Assembly (NCBI RefSeq): GCF_000192435.1
Contig: NZ_AEUD01000007.1
Span: 124,001 to 188,000 of the forward strand
Source of the DNA: Gordonia neofelifaecis NRRL B-59395
GTDB lineage: Bacteria; Actinomycetota; Actinomycetes; Mycobacteriales; Mycobacteriaceae
Direction: 5' to 3'
DNA length: 64,000 nucleotides
Within the stretch, counting starts at the first letter, position 1, and each line of letters begins with the position of its first letter. The translations under genes and the position numbers were made by a program. Positions 7,748 through 17,026 of the stretch are shown piece after piece. A model generated the notes under the pieces. It saw only the letters and a program-made list of their open reading frames with translations, searched no databases and was not told the DNA's origin.

Positions 7748-8695
7748 TTAATCGGCCTTCGGCGGAGCGACGACATCGAGGACCGCGCGCCGGTATCCGA
7801 ACTCCATCTTGTCGAAAAGGCCCAGGTAATCGCCGTCCATCTGGACATCGGCGGGCTCGGGGGAGGTGAACCGCACCCAATCCACGTCGTCGTTGCGATA
7901 GAGGTGCCGGGCCTTCGGCTCGGTTCCGGCCAGAAGGCGACTTCCGAGCACGATGTTGCGCGGCACCGACACGGATGTGGCGGCGAAGATGCCGAGCCCG
8001 TGGTCGAAGTCGGTACCGGGGTTGGTCCGGATCTCCCGGGTGCCCAGATAGGTCCAGGGGCCGGTGTTGCTCACGAAGCCGAATCGCACTCCGTCGACGG
8101 GTTCGTGGCCGGGGACTTCGACCGTGAACGTCGGCGAATCGATGGACGGCTTGAGGAACGATCCGACAGTGGTACGCAGATAGCGGCCCGCCGTCGCCTT
8201 CTTGCCCCGGTGACGCAGCTCCTCCATCCGCCGGACGACGATCGCGTCCATGCCCATGCCCGCGTTGAACAGGAACCAGCGGTTGAGGGTGTGGCCGAGA
8301 CTGATCGACCGGCGCTGTCGTCGATCGAGGATCGACATGAGCTGCGCGGTGGCCCGGAGCGGGTCGCGATCGATGCCGAGTGCTCGCGCGAAGACGTTCG
8401 CGCTGCCGCCGGGAACGACGCCGAGCGCGGGCAGTGCGGACGGGTCGCGAGGAAGCGAGTCGGGCGAACCGAGGATCCCGTTGGCCGTCTCGTTCACCGA
8501 TCCGTCACCGCCGTGGACCACCACCGCGTCGTATCCCTCGGCGGCGGCGCGTGCGCCGAGCTCGCCGGCGTGTCCGCGGTGCGTCGTATGCTCGACGTCC
8601 ACGTGGTAACGGGAGTCGAGGGTGTTGACCAGCGCATCACGGCCCTCGGGCGTCGTGAAGGTGGCGAACGGGTTGGTGATGAGCATGACGCGCAC
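7748..8695 (-). CDS. Diacylglycerol/lipid kinase-like protein (Rv3218 type)
   Basis: 315 aa. The DAGK catalytic domain signature VVHGGDGSVNETANG is near residue 65, preceded by ITNPFA at the N-terminus, so it should phosphorylate a lipid alcohol at the membrane face. PGGSANVFAR is the second conserved glycine-rich motif. The frame is open upstream, but the GTG at 8695 (VRVMLITNP) is chosen because homologues begin VRxVLI and a minus-strand TATCGT (8704-8709) lies 8 nt upstream. It is divergent from the membrane protein at 8763, so the 67 bp between holds both promoters. Substrate is unknown. Confidence 0.85.
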   Translation of the reverse strand: MRVMLITNPFATFTTPEGRDALVNTLDSRYHVDVEHTTHRGHAGELGARAAAEGYDAVVVHGGDGSVNETANGILGSPDSLPRDPSALPALGVVPGGSANVFARALGIDRDPLRATAQLMSILDRRQRRSISLGHTLNRWFLFNAGMGMDAIVVRRMEELRHRGKKATAGRYLRTTVGSFLKPSIDSPTFTVEVPGHEPVDGVRFGFVSNTGPWTYLGTREIRTNPGTDFDHGLGIFAATSVSVPRNIVLGSRLLAGTEPKARHLYRNDDVDWVRFTSPEPADVQMDGDYLGLFDKMEFGYRRAVLDVVAPPKAD

Positions 8696-8762
8696 GAGGT
8701 CACACGATATCGGTCGCGGGGCCGATTCACGAACCGGGCCGCTGTCGCCATACCCTGGAGTA

Positions 8763-9188
8763 GTGAGCAGTTCCGATCCCGTCCGCCCCGCCCTCAGCGT
8801 TCCGAGCACCCTTCGCTGGGCCGGTTACGTGACCGCCGTGCAGGGAGCCGTCGGCCTGATCGTCGCCGTCGTCCTGGTCGTCCGTGAGGCCGCCGGGCAC
8901 CACGAGGCGGCGATCAGCGGTTACGGCACCGCCGTCTGGTTCACGGTGATCGGTGGCGGCGTGTGCGCCGGCGGAATCGCGTTGACGCGCGGAAGGCGTT
9001 GGGGCCGAGCGGTTTCCCTGATGGCGCAGATTCTCTTGCTGCCGGTGGCGTACACGCTGATCACCGGAAGCGGCCAGGCGGTCTTCGGCGTGCCGGTCGG
9101 CGTCGTCGCGCTGGGGGTGCTCGTGCTGCTGTTCGCGCCGGCTTCGCTGACCTGGTTGAACGCCGACGACCTGCCCCCGGACGCCTGA
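8763..9188 (+). CDS. Four-helix membrane protein (Rv3217c-like)
   Basis: 141 aa. Four hydrophobic segments (about residues 20-40, 53-72, 84-102 and 106-124) and short polar ends. No catalytic motif is visible. The start is a GTG at 8763, six nt after TACCCT (8751-8756), fitting leaderless transcription; an upstream in-frame extension would overlap the divergent gene. Homologues occupy the same place beside the lipid kinase in mycobacteria. Function unknown. Confidence 0.72.
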   Translation: MSSSDPVRPALSVPSTLRWAGYVTAVQGAVGLIVAVVLVVREAAGHHEAAISGYGTAVWFTVIGGGVCAGGIALTRGRRWGRAVSLMAQILLLPVAYTLITGSGQAVFGVPVGVVALGVLVLLFAPASLTWLNADDLPPDA

Positions 9189-9239
9189 GCCATAAGCCTG
9201 ACCCGATGGCATGACGAAGGCCACCGTATGGTGGTGGCC

Positions 9240-10031
9240 ATGACGCGCACCCTAGCCATTGCGAATCAGAAAGGTGGGGTGGCGAAGACCACCACCACCG
9301 CGTCGGTCGGCGCAGCCCTGGCCGACAAGGACGTCTCCGTCCTCGTCGTCGACCTGGATCCGCAGGGATGTCTCACCTTCTCGCTCGGGCACGATCCGGA
9401 TCAGCTCACGAAATCCGTGCACGACGTCCTGATCGGCGCGGAGGACATCGCCGACGTGCTGCTCGACACCGACGACAATGTGACGCTGCTGCCCGCGACG
9501 ATCGACCTGGCGGGCGCCGAGGCGCTCCTGCTGATGCGGCCGGGGCGCGAGTACGCGCTGAAGCGGGCGCTCGCCGAGGTGGCGCAGGACTACGACGTGG
9601 TGCTCATCGACTGCCCGCCGTCGTTGGGCGTCCTCACGCTGAACGGGCTCACCGCGGCCGACGAGGTGGTCGTCCCGCTGCAGTGCGAGACGCTGGCACA
9701 CCGTGGAGTGGGCCAGCTGCTGCGCACCGTGACCGAGGTCCAGCAGATCACGAACCCCGACCTGAAGATGCTGGGTGCCGTGGCGACCCTGTTCGACGCC
9801 CGGACCACGCACAGCCGCGATGTGCTCTCCGACGTCTCCGACCGCTACGAACTGCCGGTCCTCTCCCCGCCGATTCCGCGCACCGTCCGCTTCGCCGAGG
9901 CGTCCGCGTCCGGGGCGTCGGTGATGCGCGGCCGCAAGAACAAGGGCGCGTCGGCTTACCGCGACCTCGCCGACAATCTGTGGGAGTCCTGGCAGGGCTC
10001 CGACGTGCGCACGTACGAACCGGAGCTCTGA
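9240..10031 (+). CDS. ParA/Soj-family ATPase (Rv3213c type)
   Basis: 263 aa deviant-Walker ATPase. The Walker A motif is NQKGGVAKTTT, with the signature Lys. VVDLDPQG (Walker A-prime) and LIDCPPSLG (Walker B) follow. GREYALKRAL and ITNP near the C-terminal half match the Rv3213c orthologue. There is no ParB gene next to it, so this is the orphan ParA, not the chromosomal segregation pair near oriC. A role in positioning a cargo is plausible but unproven. The start at ATG 9240 lies 7 nt after TATGGT (9227-9232). Confidence 0.88.
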   Translation: MTRTLAIANQKGGVAKTTTTASVGAALADKDVSVLVVDLDPQGCLTFSLGHDPDQLTKSVHDVLIGAEDIADVLLDTDDNVTLLPATIDLAGAEALLLMRPGREYALKRALAEVAQDYDVVLIDCPPSLGVLTLNGLTAADEVVVPLQCETLAHRGVGQLLRTVTEVQQITNPDLKMLGAVATLFDARTTHSRDVLSDVSDRYELPVLSPPIPRTVRFAEASASGASVMRGRKNKGASAYRDLADNLWESWQGSDVRTYEPEL

Positions 10032-10052
10032 GCGAGGACACCGGCAGGCGGT

Positions 10053-11312
10053 TCAGCCGAGGGCGACGACCTCGGTTCCGCGCTGCTCGATGATCGACTC
10101 GCCGAGGACGCGGAGCGACACCGGTCCGACCACCTGCCCGCGGTCGACGGGGATGCGGAACTCGTCGTGGCCGTCGTACGCGCGCCGGACGCTGATCGCG
10201 CCGGGCATCGGCACCAGCAGCTGACCGGACATCACCGCCCCCGGACCGATCGCGTCGGCGACCTGGAACAGCGGCGTGCCGTTGGACGCGTCGAGGACCA
10301 CGGTGGCGCGGCCCGTCCAGAACGACACCACGCCCTGGTCGACGATCGGATCGCTGCGTTCCGGCGCCTGCGCGTCGCCCGCGACGGGATGCTCGCTGCG
10401 TGACTCGGCCTGGGGCGTGAACAGGCGGATGCGGGGGCCTGTCGGCGCACCCACGGTGCCCGAGGGATCGCCGCCGCCGTCGTAGACGGTGATCGTGGAG
10501 TCCGTCGCGGCCACCACCCGCGGCGCCGGGCCGGTCGCCGAGGTGGTGATGAGGGTCGACCCCCACTGCCGGATCTTCTCCTCGCTGGTCAGGTTCGAGC
10601 TGAGGACGGTCAGCCGGTAGCCCGCATCGCCGTCGCACCGCTCGATGATCGCGACGCGATCGGCGCCGGACACGGCTGAGTAGAGGCGGCAGCCGGTCCG
10701 GTCCGGTGCGACGTCGGGATTGACCGGTGCCGAGACGCGGCCGTACTCGATGCCGCGGACCAGGTTCGACCCCCAGGTCTCCAGTCGAGTCGGTCCGTAC
10801 AGCAGTGCGTAGCCGGTATCGGCGGACAGGTGGACGGTCGGATCCGCGTCACTCGTGCGAGCGGCGTGACGGACGCCGTCGGCCGCGCGCAGCGAGGTGA
10901 CCTCGCTGCATCCCCGGGCGTTGCGATACACGGCGAGCACGTCGTCGTCGCCGCCGGACCAGGCCGCGGCCGTCGCGCACAGCGGGAGGTCGCGCCGATA
11001 GCTCCAGAGGGCGCTCCCGTCGGCGGGTCTGCGGGCGGTGACCGTCCCGTCGACGCCGGTGACGACTGATCCACGCGTGATCTGGGGGACGGTCGTCACG
11101 TCGGACCGCGCCGACCATTTCACCGTCACTCCGCGCGGCACGTTCTCGGCGGGCAGTTGGATCGGCGCGGGTTCGGCGGCGGTGACCGACTCGGTCCGCC
11201 GAGCCGAACTGGTCCACCAGACGACGACACCCGCCGCGATCACGATCACCGCGATCAGTGCGGTGACGATGAGATCGGTGCGGGTGCGCCGTTCGGGTTT
11301 GATCCGTGCCAT
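10053..11312 (-). CDS. Membrane-anchored PQQ-like beta-propeller protein (Rv3212 type)
   Basis: 419 aa. A short basic N-terminus and one transmembrane helix (about residues 13-34) anchor a large extracytoplasmic domain. That domain has repeated short beta motifs such as SALWSYRRD, TVYDGGG and ATVVLDASNGTPLF, typical of PQQ-like propellers. Paired cysteines (CATAAAW, ARGCSE, GCRLYS, ERCDG) suggest disulfides outside the cytoplasm. The start at 11312 is 7 nt from a minus-strand TATTCT (11320-11325). It lies just downstream of rhlE, as in M. tuberculosis. Role unknown. Confidence 0.78.
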   Translation of the reverse strand: MARIKPERRTRTDLIVTALIAVIVIAAGVVVWWTSSARRTESVTAAEPAPIQLPAENVPRGVTVKWSARSDVTTVPQITRGSVVTGVDGTVTARRPADGSALWSYRRDLPLCATAAAWSGGDDDVLAVYRNARGCSEVTSLRAADGVRHAARTSDADPTVHLSADTGYALLYGPTRLETWGSNLVRGIEYGRVSAPVNPDVAPDRTGCRLYSAVSGADRVAIIERCDGDAGYRLTVLSSNLTSEEKIRQWGSTLITTSATGPAPRVVAATDSTITVYDGGGDPSGTVGAPTGPRIRLFTPQAESRSEHPVAGDAQAPERSDPIVDQGVVSFWTGRATVVLDASNGTPLFQVADAIGPGAVMSGQLLVPMPGAISVRRAYDGHDEFRIPVDRGQVVGPVSLRVLGESIIEQRGTEVVALG

Positions 11313-11347
11313 TCTCGCGAGAATAGGCGAAAGCGGGTCGGCTGCGG

Positions 11348-12928
11348 CTACTCGGCGGCCGCTGCGGGCGCGGCGCCGTCGCCGGACTTGGCTCCACCGC
11401 TCCGACGACGCCTGCGCCGGCGCGGCCGGCGCGCCTGTCCGTCGGTCTCGGACTTCTCGTCGTCGGTCGCCGATGCGTCCGTCTCGGGCTTCGCGTCCGG
11501 CGACGCAGCGGCGCCGTCGGACGACTTGCCTCCGCGGGTGCGCCGGCGCTCGCGCTTCGGGCGGTCGGTGCGCGGCGTGCGGGGCTCGCGGCGCTCGTCC
11601 GAGGAACGGGCGGGGGCGCCGATGCGGCCGGTGGCGTCGTCGGGGATGCCCAGCTGCTCGCGCAGGTGATCGGAGGTCGAGTAGGTCTCGACCGGGTCGG
11701 CCATGTCCAGCCCGAGGGCCTTGTCGATCAGCTCCCAGCGGTGCAGTTCGTCCCAGTCGACCAGGGTGATCGCGATACCGGTGCGACCGGCGCGGCCGGT
11801 GCGGCCGATGCGGTGGACGTAGGTCTTCTCGTCGTCCGGGCACTGGTAGTTGATGACGTGCGTGACGTCGTCGACGTCGATGCCGCGGGCGGCGACGTCG
11901 GTGGCGACGAGGACGTCGATCTTGCCCTCGCGGAACTTGTTCAGCGCCTTCTCACGGGCCACCTGGCCGAGGTCGCCGTGGACCGCGCCGACCGAGAAAC
12001 CGCGCTCGGCGAGATCATCGGCGACCTTCTGGGCGGTGCGCTTGGTGCGGGTGAAGATCATGGTCGCGCCGCGTCCCTCCGACTGCAGCACCCGGGCGAC
12101 GAGCTCGGCCTTGTCCATCGCGTGGGCCCGGTACACGTACTGGGTGGTGCGCTCGTGGACGGCCGAGTCGTTCGCGTGCTCGGCGCGGATGTGCGTCGGG
12201 CGATTGAGGAAGGTGCGTGCCAGCGTGACGATCGGTCCGGGCATGGTGGCGGAGAACAGCATGGTCTGGCGGTCGGTGGGCAGTGCGCCCATGATGCGCT
12301 CGATGTCCGGCAGGAATCCGAGGTCGAGCATCTCGTCGGCCTCGTCGAGCACCAGGACGCCGACCTTGCCCAGGACGAGATGTCCCTGCTGCGCGAGGTC
12401 GAGCAGGCGGCCCGGGGTGCCGACGACGACGTCGACGCCGGTCTGGAGCTCTTCGATCTGCTGCTCGTACGGGCGGCCACCGTAGATCGAGGTGATCTTG
12501 AGCGGGCGGACGGTGCCGTCCGTGAGGGTCACGTCGACGCCCTTGGCCGCGACCTCGAGGTCTTCGGTGACCTGCACGCACAGTTCGCGCGTCGGCACGA
12601 TGATCAGGGCGCGCGGGGTGTTGTCGAGGCCGCGCAGGCCGGTCGACTCGGCGTTGACGAGCCGGTGCAGCAGCGGGACGCCGAAGCCGTAGGTCTTGCC
12701 CATGCCGGTACGGGCCTGGCCGATGAGGTCGGAGCCGCCCAGCGCGAGTGGCAGGGTCAGCTCCTGGATCGCGAACGTCCGGGTCTTGCCGTCGGCCTCC
12801 AGGGCCGCGACGATCGCCGCGTCGACGCCGAGCTCGGCGAAGGTGGGGGCGGTGTGGTCCTCGTCGACGATCGTAGTCTGGACGTCGTCGTCGGCGGTGG
12901 ACTGGTCCACCGTGGAATTCGTGGTCAT
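11348..12928 (-). CDS. rhlE: DEAD-box RNA helicase RhlE
   Basis: 526 aa. ATP-dependent RNA helicase of the kind that remodels structured RNA and ribosomes. Ordered motifs are the Q motif (IQELTLPLAL), Walker A ARTGMGKT, PTRELCVQV, DEADEMLDLG, SATMPG and HRIGRTGRAGRTG. The last 110 residues are a low-complexity tail mixing acidic stretches with Arg runs ([10 protein letters not shown]), probably a disordered RNA-binding extension. ATG 12928 is chosen over an upstream Met because GAGAGG precedes it and the domain starts shortly after. The 226-bp upstream gap contains a GGGTCC-CCC-GGACCC hairpin in the presumed 5' UTR, so post-transcriptional control is possible. Confidence 0.92.
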   Translation of the reverse strand: MTTNSTVDQSTADDDVQTTIVDEDHTAPTFAELGVDAAIVAALEADGKTRTFAIQELTLPLALGGSDLIGQARTGMGKTYGFGVPLLHRLVNAESTGLRGLDNTPRALIIVPTRELCVQVTEDLEVAAKGVDVTLTDGTVRPLKITSIYGGRPYEQQIEELQTGVDVVVGTPGRLLDLAQQGHLVLGKVGVLVLDEADEMLDLGFLPDIERIMGALPTDRQTMLFSATMPGPIVTLARTFLNRPTHIRAEHANDSAVHERTTQYVYRAHAMDKAELVARVLQSEGRGATMIFTRTKRTAQKVADDLAERGFSVGAVHGDLGQVAREKALNKFREGKIDVLVATDVAARGIDVDDVTHVINYQCPDDEKTYVHRIGRTGRAGRTGIAITLVDWDELHRWELIDKALGLDMADPVETYSTSDHLREQLGIPDDATGRIGAPARSSDERREPRTPRTDRPKRERRRTRGGKSSDGAAASPDAKPETDASATDDEKSETDGQARRPRRRRRRRSGGAKSGDGAAPAAAAE

Positions 12929-13154
12929 ATGCAGTTCAAGCCTCTCGCGGGTGTTCTCGCACGCACACAAGAGACCACGGGGTCCGGTGGTGCGGGACCC
13001 TCGGCGGCCGGGTCCGGGGGACCCTTCGCAGGTGCGCGCTCAATGTCCGACACGCCGCTCGATGTGACCGCACAGATCCGAGAAGTATGCATTCGGCGGG
13101 CGGAACGGCGACGCGTCTGGTCCTCAGTGTACCGCCTTGCATACTCTGACTTGC

Positions 13155-13799
13155 ATGTCGAACAACGCAGCGGCCATTCGCAAGCTTTACGAAGTTCTTC
13201 TCGCGGGCGAGTTCGCCGCGTGCTACCGCTTGATCGAAGAGTCGTCGATGGCGCCGACCACCGGTGACCGCGTGGCGATCGCGCGCCTGATCGCGGCCGA
13301 GATGGGGCACTTCGAGGTGCTCGCCGAGGAGATCCGCGCCCAGGGTGGAGACCCCGACGCCGCGGTGGCCGCGCACGCCCGGGTGTTCGACGAGTACCAC
13401 CGCGTGACGAATCCGACCTCCTGGCTGGAGGTCCTGGTCAAGATGCACGTCGGGGACGGTCTGGCCGCCGACTTCTACGCGGAGATGGCGGACGTGATGC
13501 CGGAGGAGGTGAGGCCGACGATGAAGTCGGTGATGGCCGAGACCGGATCGTCGCGATTCGCCGTCGATCAGGTGCGCGCCGCCGTCGAGGCGGATCCGTC
13601 GGCGGCGTCGCCGCTCGCGCTGTGGGGGCGCAGGCTGCTCGGTGAGGCGATCACTCACATGCAGTGGGTGCTCGCCGAGGAGGAGGACGTGATGGCGCTG
13701 TTGTTCGAGGGGGACGCCACCCTCGCGAACGCCGCCCGGTTCTTCGACAACATGGCGGCTCGCCACGCACAGCGCATGGCCGATCTGTCACTGGCGTGA
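13155..13799 (+). CDS. Ferritin-like MiaE_2-type protein (Rv3210c type)
   Basis: 214 aa, mostly helical. The pattern EMGHFEVLAEE (ExxH) near residue 60 and a late Glu-rich helix (HMQWVLAEEED) fit a four-helix ferritin-like di-iron fold, related to tRNA hydroxylase MiaE. Whether it hydroxylates tRNA here is not known. The start at 13155 follows TACTCT (13142-13147) by 7 nt; the frame's earlier ATG at 13137 lies upstream of that hexamer. It is transcribed away from rhlE. Confidence 0.77.
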   Translation: MSNNAAAIRKLYEVLLAGEFAACYRLIEESSMAPTTGDRVAIARLIAAEMGHFEVLAEEIRAQGGDPDAAVAAHARVFDEYHRVTNPTSWLEVLVKMHVGDGLAADFYAEMADVMPEEVRPTMKSVMAETGSSRFAVDQVRAAVEADPSAASPLALWGRRLLGEAITHMQWVLAEEEDVMALLFEGDATLANAARFFDNMAARHAQRMADLSLA

Positions 13800-13817
13800 C
13801 GAGTAGGATTTCCAGTC

Positions 13818-14051
13818 ATGAGCGTTGACGTCAAGATCGGCATCGAGAACAGCCCGCGTGAACTGGCATTCACCTCAACGGAGAAGGGCGACGAGGTCTA
13901 TGCGGCCGCGCAGCGCGCCCTCGACGGCACCGACGCGGTGCTGTCGCTGACCGATGACAAGGGATCACGTGTGCTCGTCCCCGCCGCCAAGATCGCCTAC
14001 GTCGAGGTCGGCAGCGCGGAGAACCGGCGCGTCGGCTTCGGCGCCGCCTGA
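13818..14051 (+). CDS. DUF3107 protein (TB9.4 type)
   Basis: 77 aa small conserved protein. The sequence KIGIENSPREL and the terminal GFGAA are typical of DUF3107 (Rv3208A), for which no biochemical role is established. TAGGAT (13804-13809) lies 8 nt before the ATG, with no Shine-Dalgarno sequence. It is followed after 7 bp by the serine hydrolase gene, suggesting cotranscription. Confidence 0.85.
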   Translation: MSVDVKIGIENSPRELAFTSTEKGDEVYAAAQRALDGTDAVLSLTDDKGSRVLVPAAKIAYVEVGSAENRRVGFGAA

Positions 14052-14058
14052 TTCGGCG

Positions 14059-15255
14059 GTGGACCCGGTGACGTCCGGGGAGATCGGTGAGCAGTACCGG
14101 GCTCTGCTGACGGCCGCCGTCGACGGACCGGGTGCACGCAGCGTGCCGGGAGCGGTCGCCGGGTTCACCTCGGCCGCGGGACCGCTGTCGGCGGCGGCCG
14201 CAGGTGTCCGCTCGATCGCGGGCGATGCCCCGATGACTCCGGACACCGTACTGGCGCTCTACTCGGCGTCCAAACCGCTCACCGGAACCGCAGTGCTGCA
14301 GTGCGTCGAGGACGGCCTGCTCGACCTCGACGCGCCGGCCGCCGACTACCTGCCCGAGATCGGCGAGATCGGCGTGCTGGACGGATTCGGCGCGGACGGC
14401 GCGCCGCGGGTCCGTGCGGTGCGGAACCCGATCACCACGCGGATGCTGCTGTTGCACACGGCCGGCTTCGCGTACCCGTTCTTCAGCGCGGACTATCACC
14501 GGCTCGTCGATGACGGCCACTACCCGGACATCGTGACGGCTCGACGCGCCGCACTGAACACGCCGCTGCTGTTCGAGCCCGGCTCCCGCTGGAATTACGG
14601 ATCGAACATGGACTGGGCGGGCCTGATCGTCGAAGCGGTGCGCGGCGCCCGCCTCGGGGAGGTGCTCGCCGAGCGCGTGTTCTCCCCGCTCGGGATGACG
14701 AGTACCGGATTCGTGCTCACCGAGTCGATGGAGCGCAGGCGCGCATCCGTCCACCTGCGCCGCCCGGACGGTTCGCTGAAGGCCACCGGGATCGTCATGC
14801 CGCAGGACGCCGAGGTCCAGATGGGCGGGCAGGGGCTGTACTCCACGGTCCCGGACTATCTGCGGTTCCTGCGGATGTGGTTGCGGGACGGCGCGGGCGA
14901 CGGCGGGCGGGTGCTGCGAGCCGAGACGGTGGCGTGGGCCGCGCGCAACGGATTGCGCGACGGGCAGGGAGTGTCGATGCTGCACGGCGTCGACCCGGTG
15001 GTCACCCATGACGCCGAGTTCTTCCCCGGGCAGTCGAAGTCGTGGGCCTATACCTTCATGGTGAACGACGAACCGGCGCCGACCGGGCGCTCGGCCGGGT
15101 CGCTCGGCTGGGCCGGGCTGGCGAACCTCTACTTCTGGATCGACAGGTCCGCGGATCTGGCGGGCATGTGGGCGACCCAGGTGCTGCCGTTCGCGGATCC
15201 GGTCTCACTCGGGTTCGCCAAGGACTTCGAGAGCGCCGTCTACCGGTCCCGGTAG
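14059..15255 (+). CDS. Beta-lactamase/esterase-family serine hydrolase
   Basis: 398 aa class C beta-lactamase-like (family VIII esterase-type) enzyme. The nucleophile motif SxxK is SASK in YSASKPLTG. LLLHTAGFAYPF and WNYGSNMDW supply the other conserved active-site regions. No signal peptide is seen, so it is probably cytoplasmic and more likely an esterase than a resistance enzyme. The open frame extends upstream into DUF3107, so GTG 14059 or GTG 14068 is the likely start; 14059 is used. It is convergent with the TetR gene. Confidence 0.8.
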   Translation: MDPVTSGEIGEQYRALLTAAVDGPGARSVPGAVAGFTSAAGPLSAAAAGVRSIAGDAPMTPDTVLALYSASKPLTGTAVLQCVEDGLLDLDAPAADYLPEIGEIGVLDGFGADGAPRVRAVRNPITTRMLLLHTAGFAYPFFSADYHRLVDDGHYPDIVTARRAALNTPLLFEPGSRWNYGSNMDWAGLIVEAVRGARLGEVLAERVFSPLGMTSTGFVLTESMERRRASVHLRRPDGSLKATGIVMPQDAEVQMGGQGLYSTVPDYLRFLRMWLRDGAGDGGRVLRAETVAWAARNGLRDGQGVSMLHGVDPVVTHDAEFFPGQSKSWAYTFMVNDEPAPTGRSAGSLGWAGLANLYFWIDRSADLAGMWATQVLPFADPVSLGFAKDFESAVYRSR

Positions 15256-15283
15256 CCGGCGCGGCCGCTCGGACCCGGCCAGG

Positions 15284-15940
<657 letters not shown>

Positions 15941-16029
15941 CTACTCGGAGCGCGCCAGATCACACCCAACCGGACCAGACCCGGAGGCGGATGCCGGGTG
16001 CTCCCGACGATCTATGAGAAAGTTGTGTC

Positions 16030-17016
16030 GTGACCGGTACACCAGAACACGGGGCGCAGCGTCCCCGGCGCCCGCGGCCGGACCAGCCGCTGCGCGCGCG
16101 CTGGGATCCGATCGCCGACAGCGGACGTGCGCGCTCGGAGCGAGTCGAGCGCCGCAAGCGCAGTGCGGTCGGGCGCTTCGTCAGCACCTACGGATGGCGT
16201 GCCTACGCCATCCCGGTGCTGGCCGTGCTGACTGTCGTCCTGCTCGTGATGACGGTCCGCGGCGGGGGAGACACCAGTGCGGACGAGTCGGCGACGACCG
16301 GCGACGACGTCCGCAACACCAATGTCCAGGACGAGACGACGCCCATCGGCGCGCCGACCGGACAGATCCAGGAGGCCGCGCTGCCGGCCGGCGCGTTGCC
16401 CGCGGGCGGTCCGTACACCCGCAAGGGCGACCAGACCTACCGGGTGGTCCGCGGCACCGGAGCGAAGGTCGGCACGGCGAAGCAGGTGTACACCTACACC
16501 GTCGAGACCGAGAGGGGCCTGACCCCGCAGGACTACGGCGGCGACCAGGCGTTCGCGAAGCTCGTCGACACCACCCTGTCCAACAAGAAGAGCTGGATCG
16601 GCGACGGGCGCGTCGCCTTCCGGCGGATCGACGCCGGTGAGCCGGATCTGCGGATCTCGCTGTCGTCGACGGACACGGCGCGGGAACTGTGCGGCTACCA
16701 GATCAAGCTGGAGACCTCGTGCTTCTACCCGCCGGACAAGCGGGTGGTGATCAACGAGGCGCGCTGGGTGCGGGGCGCCCAGGCCTTCGAAGGCGACGAC
16801 CTGACGTACCGCCAGTACCTGATCAATCACGAGACCGGACACGGCATCGGCTACGAGAAGCATCAGCCCTGCAAGGAGAACGGTGCGCTGGCGCCGATCA
16901 TGATGCAGCAGACCTTCGGCACGGCGAATGCGCAGATCATGGCCTTGGATCCGGAGATGCAGGCCGATCGCTCCCTGGTCTGTCGCCCGAACGCCTGGCC
17001 GTTCCCGACGGCGTGA
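16030..17016 (+). CDS. DUF3152 membrane-anchored putative zinc metalloprotease
   Basis: 328 aa. A basic cytoplasmic N-terminus of about 55 residues and one membrane helix (AIPVLAVLTVVLLVMTV) put the rest outside. The exposed domain carries the HExxH zinc motif as INHETGHGIGYEKH and paired cysteines (ELCGY, TSCFYPP, QPCKEN). It corresponds to Rv3207c. Substrates are unknown. The GTG start at 16030 is assigned by homology; no strong ribosome site is seen. moeZ follows 10 bp later. Confidence 0.82.
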   Translation: MTGTPEHGAQRPRRPRPDQPLRARWDPIADSGRARSERVERRKRSAVGRFVSTYGWRAYAIPVLAVLTVVLLVMTVRGGGDTSADESATTGDDVRNTNVQDETTPIGAPTGQIQEAALPAGALPAGGPYTRKGDQTYRVVRGTGAKVGTAKQVYTYTVETERGLTPQDYGGDQAFAKLVDTTLSNKKSWIGDGRVAFRRIDAGEPDLRISLSSTDTARELCGYQIKLETSCFYPPDKRVVINEARWVRGAQAFEGDDLTYRQYLINHETGHGIGYEKHQPCKENGALAPIMMQQTFGTANAQIMALDPEMQADRSLVCRPNAWPFPTA

Positions 17017-17026
17017 GCGCCTGAGC